NCBI GenBank assembly: GCA_966211795.1
Contig: CBIHNW010000010.1
Location: 1 to 64,000, forward strand
Direction of reading: 5' to 3'
DNA length: 64,000 nt
DNA from: 21-14-0-10-47-8 sp966211795
GTDB taxonomy: Bacteria; Bdellovibrionota; Bdellovibrionia; Bdellovibrionales; Bdellovibrionaceae
Below, in pieces: positions 61,758-64,000 of the stretch. The notes beneath the pieces are model-generated. The model searched no databases and was not told where the DNA came from. It saw only the letters and a list, made by a program, of their open reading frames with translations. Made by a program: the position numbers and the translations under genes. Within the stretch, counting starts at the first letter, position 1. Every line of letters starts with the position of its first letter.

Positions 61758-62492
61758 CTAAATTTTAATGATATAATTAAAATTAGCATTTACAGAGCGA
61801 GTTTCAGAAGAAACTCTTGGAGTTCCATGGGTACCATCTGAGGAAGGATTTTGAGCAATCAGAGGTGAAGTGTTCGTATTTGTCGCGCTGGCGAATCCAG
61901 GCCAATTGATTCCGCTACCTCCGTAAAATACTCCAGTTCCACCTGCCACGACAGTCAGAATATGCCCCTGAAAAGCGTCCGCTTGAACAGACCCGACATT
62001 GTTACCCGTATTTCCTCCTGAAGCCATAGCAGTTCGCGATATTTTGTCAGGATCTAAACCAGCAGAACCATCTACACCGCGCATGAAACGACCACGCATG
62101 TCTGGCAGGTTGAAAGTTGTAGATCCATCGCCAGCGCCAAATGCGGTTCCAATTACGGCAAACAGAGCAGCATAAGTCGTACGACTAACTGCGGAACCAT
62201 CAGCAATAAGGAAACCTGTAGGGGCGGCAGTACCACCAAAGGGCAACACAACTCCAGAAGGTAGCGAAGATCCAGGCGAGCCGCTTAGAGCCTCCCAAGT
62301 CGATGCTTGGGTATATCCGTAAAATATAGAGTCTGAAGAATCATAAATGATCTCTCCGACGACAGGATCATAAACATTAGACTTTCCATATACTTGGGGA
62401 GCAATAAACTGAAGAGATCTTATGCCTCCCGCTTTAACATATAGACCCAAAGCAGAAGCTAAAATAAAAAGAGCAAAAACCAACTTTTTCAT
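61758..62492 (-). CDS. Secreted phage tail-collar domain protein
   Basis: A 244-residue protein with a Sec signal (MKKLVFALFILASALGLYVKA). A short N-terminal part is followed by a tail-collar domain at about 85-150: PFGGTAAPTGFLIADGSAVS, a YAALFAVIG repeat core, and FNLPDMRGRFMRG. The Gly/Ser/Asn-rich C-terminus resembles tail-fibre tips. Collar domains usually occur in phage fibres without signal peptides; chromosomal secreted forms are known from predatory and soil bacteria. ATG 62492 follows AAGGATG. No phage genes are near. Confidence 0.88.
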   Translation of the reverse strand: MKKLVFALFILASALGLYVKAGGIRSLQFIAPQVYGKSNVYDPVVGEIIYDSSDSIFYGYTQASTWEALSGSPGSSLPSGVVLPFGGTAAPTGFLIADGSAVSRTTYAALFAVIGTAFGAGDGSTTFNLPDMRGRFMRGVDGSAGLDPDKISRTAMASGGNTGNNVGSVQADAFQGHILTVVAGGTGVFYGGSGINWPGFASATNTNTSPLIAQNPSSDGTHGTPRVSSETRSVNANFNYIIKI

Positions 62493-62520
62493 AAACACAT
62501 CCTTATTGTTTGTTTTCAAA

Positions 62521-62549
62521 ATTCTAGAAAATAAAAAATCGAATGTAAA
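62521..62549 (-). promoter_or_regulatory. Sigma70-type promoter for tail-collar gene
   Basis: On the minus strand TTTACA (62549-62544, 5 of 6) and TAGAAT (62526-62521, 5 of 6) are 17 bp apart. Transcription would start about 20 bases upstream of the ribosome site of the collar gene. Confidence 0.55.
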
Positions 62550-62706
62550 TAGAACTATATTTATATAACGCGTGGAGCTATTTGATAGGGCACTGATTAC
62601 GAATCAATTTTATTGGATCGCAGCGAGACGTCAGAAATATAATTTTCTTATACCTGAATCGCCGATTTATTCTTGGACCATAAATTATCGTCGGAAAGGA
62701 ACTTTA

Positions 62707-63378
62707 TCATTTGAGAATAGTCTTCACGGAATAAAATGCTTCCGCATAGTTGAGACCGGCCTCACTGCCTCGAAGGGTGGCCAAAGCGCGGATGGACTCT
62801 TCTGAGCGTGGAAATGGATGCTGCAGAATCTCGTTCTGGTAAAGTTTCATAATCTCAATTTTCTGATCTAGAAAATTCGAGATGTCGACAAAAGTATTGG
62901 CGAAAAAACCTTCTTGAGAATTGTATAAACTAAAATTGCTTTCGGACAGCGTTTCCATTGCCCAAACATTTTGTATTCCGGGGTAACGAAACGTTTTACA
63001 CAATCCCATCAAGGCCTTATTCGCAACATTGTGATCACTGTGCGCATCGTGCTTGTGAGGGATAATTACTGTGTCAGGATTGCAGTCCTTAACGACTTTG
63101 GCAACATCGCTTGTCAATCGCTTTAAAGGCTCGCTATCCAAATCGGTGGTGGGAAAGCCAAGCTCATACCGATTGCTAAATTTATAACGGTCATGCACCT
63201 GCGACACTTCTTTTTGTCTTGCAGAAATTTTTTCAGCAGAAAAACCAAGTTCTTGCGACATCGCGGTGACCGTCGCCCAAAAGATTTCTTTTCCTTCAGA
63301 TTTAAATTTTAAAAGAGATCCCCCAGCGCCCAGAGTTTCATCATCAGGATGGACCGCAAATATTAAAATTCTTTTCAT
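62707..63378 (-). CDS. PIG-L family deacetylase
   Basis: A 223-residue zinc N-deacetylase: FAVHPDDETLGAGGSL (PHPDDE, residues 9-15) and HSDHNVANKAL (His-x2-His, around 117) give the metal ligands. The family removes N-acetyl from GlcNAc-type sugars (LmbE, MshB, BshB). It overlaps the formyltransferase by 4 bp. Deacetylation of an amino sugar followed by N-formylation would be a sensible pair, but this is inference. Confidence 0.9.
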   Translation of the reverse strand: MKRILIFAVHPDDETLGAGGSLLKFKSEGKEIFWATVTAMSQELGFSAEKISARQKEVSQVHDRYKFSNRYELGFPTTDLDSEPLKRLTSDVAKVVKDCNPDTVIIPHKHDAHSDHNVANKALMGLCKTFRYPGIQNVWAMETLSESNFSLYNSQEGFFANTFVDISNFLDQKIEIMKLYQNEILQHPFPRSEESIRALATLRGSEAGLNYAEAFYSVKTILK

Positions 63379-64000
63379 AGAAATTCACCTTTCTGAACAA
63401 AGATCTCAAGTGTACTTTTCTCCAGGCGGATCAGGTCATCGGCCGTCTTTATATCAATAAATTCATTGGTAACTTCAATCACCTCTCCAGGAATTCGATT
63501 TGCAAATTGAGATCCCGGCACAATTTGAGTTTTGACCACAGTGACATCTCTATCCACCATCTGGAAATAGGCGCCAGGATAAGGCGGCGCCAAAGCCCGC
63601 ACCAAATTATAAATCGACTTTGCAGGCATTCTCCAGTCTATGCGACCATCTTCCTTACTTCGCTTGCGCCAATAATTGGAAGGCAGACCCTTTTGTGATT
63701 TCGCCCTTACCGTGCCCTGGGCAATTTGATCCAGGAGTTCTTTGATTTGATGTTCTGCCACCAGCTTGAGCTTATTGTAAAGGTCTTGTGCATAATCTTC
63801 ATCGGAAATTGGAACATCGACTTGAGATAGGATGTCGCCTTCGTCAGCTCCGGGATTAATCATAAAAAATGTCGATGACGTCTTTTGCAAACCCAAACAC
63901 AGGGCCCAAATGATCGGGTGTCGCCCCCGATTGCTGGGTAAAGCTGCCGGGTGATAGCCAATCGTTCCTTTTGGCGGAATCGCCAACAAGGCTTCGGGCA
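63375..64000 (-). CDS. Formyltransferase family protein, N-terminus beyond window
   Basis: The frame is open to the right edge (PEALLAIPPKGTIGYHPAALP), so the start lies outside. GYHPAALPSNRGRHPIIWAL is the catalytic loop of 10-formyl-tetrahydrofolate-dependent formyltransferases (His of HPALLP) and INPGADEGDILSQ carries the conserved Asp. The C-terminal part has the OB-like YPGAYF segment. The family includes Fmt and the sugar N-formyltransferases (ArnA, VioF, FdtF). With the PIG-L gene behind it, a sugar N-formyltransferase is favoured over Fmt. Confidence 0.85.
   Translation of the reverse strand, partial: PEALLAIPPKGTIGYHPAALPSNRGRHPIIWALCLGLQKTSSTFFMINPGADEGDILSQVDVPISDEDYAQDLYNKLKLVAEHQIKELLDQIAQGTVRAKSQKGLPSNYWRKRSKEDGRIDWRMPAKSIYNLVRALAPPYPGAYFQMVDRDVTVVKTQIVPGSQFANRIPGEVIEVTNEFIDIKTADDLIRLEKSTLEIFVQKGEFL

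Noticed and set aside
61758..62492. Prophage remnant
   Set aside because: Only a collar domain is present, with a signal peptide and a normal promoter; no other phage genes.
62572..62805. Plus-strand ORF of 77 codons
   Set aside because: It overlaps the promoter region of the collar gene and the end of the PIG-L gene and matches nothing.

Overview
The window is a dense surface-glycan biosynthesis region (about 47 protein genes) from a Gram-negative bacterium with LPS (kdsA), Sec lipoproteins and secreted hydrolases. Base composition is balanced. The mix of secreted proteases, a transglutaminase-elicitor-like protein, a secreted tail-collar protein and a large glycan locus resembles Bdellovibrio-like predatory bacteria (Bdellovibrionota). 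That placement is inference only; no rRNA, tRNA or taxonomic marker is present. No IS element, CRISPR array, tRNA or rRNA was seen.

Left part (1-6.8 kb): secreted proteins. A Lys/Gly/Gln/Asp-repeat lipoprotein runs off the left edge. It is divergent from a TGase-elicitor-like protein, followed by a subtilisin-like lipoprotein. A 0.7-kb non-coding segment follows with palindromes, a 23-bp tandem repeat and two related hairpins. Then comes a secreted protein with a possible Cys/His active site.

6.9-18.2 kb: LPS and polysaccharide core functions. These are manC, a WbpE/GnnB-type aminotransferase with kdsA, a GmhB-like phosphatase, ugd, an O-antigen ligase/polymerase, a capsule-type glycosyltransferase, a GT4 enzyme and a WbaP-like initiating transferase.

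18.3-31.7 kb: a pseudaminic acid pathway. It contains pseB, pseC, an SpsF-type cytidylyltransferase, a PseG-GNAT fusion and a separate pseI. Embedded in it is a module of a PhyH-type oxygenase, a second cytidylyltransferase, a GNAT, a Gfo/Idh/MocA oxidoreductase and a DegT aminotransferase. Glycosyltransferase-like proteins and a methyltransferase follow.

31.7-49.9 kb: a flippase, a second PhyH protein, a polysaccharide deacetylase, an epimerase, a small PglC-like initiating transferase, a WbpM-like dehydratase and a CDP-glucose branch (rfbF, rfbG, RmlC-like). Then comes a probable sulfation set: a CysC-like kinase, a pyruvate-kinase-like protein and a GT4 on the plus strand, facing a sulfotransferase, a hexapeptide acyltransferase, a 599-residue unknown, an ABC exporter and a HAD protein on the minus strand.

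50-60 kb: a FemAB-like protein and a legionaminic acid pathway (legI, neuD-like, legC, legB; divergent ptmE, a class-III aminotransferase, ptmA), then an AT3-SGNH acyltransferase. 60-64 kb: a phosphoesterase lipoprotein, a decayed copy of the ptmA 3' end, a secreted tail-collar protein, a PIG-L deacetylase and a sugar formyltransferase cut by the right edge. Together the genes make at least two nonulosonic acids and several modified sugars, and assemble, modify (sulfate, acetyl, methyl, formyl) and export one or more surface glycans.
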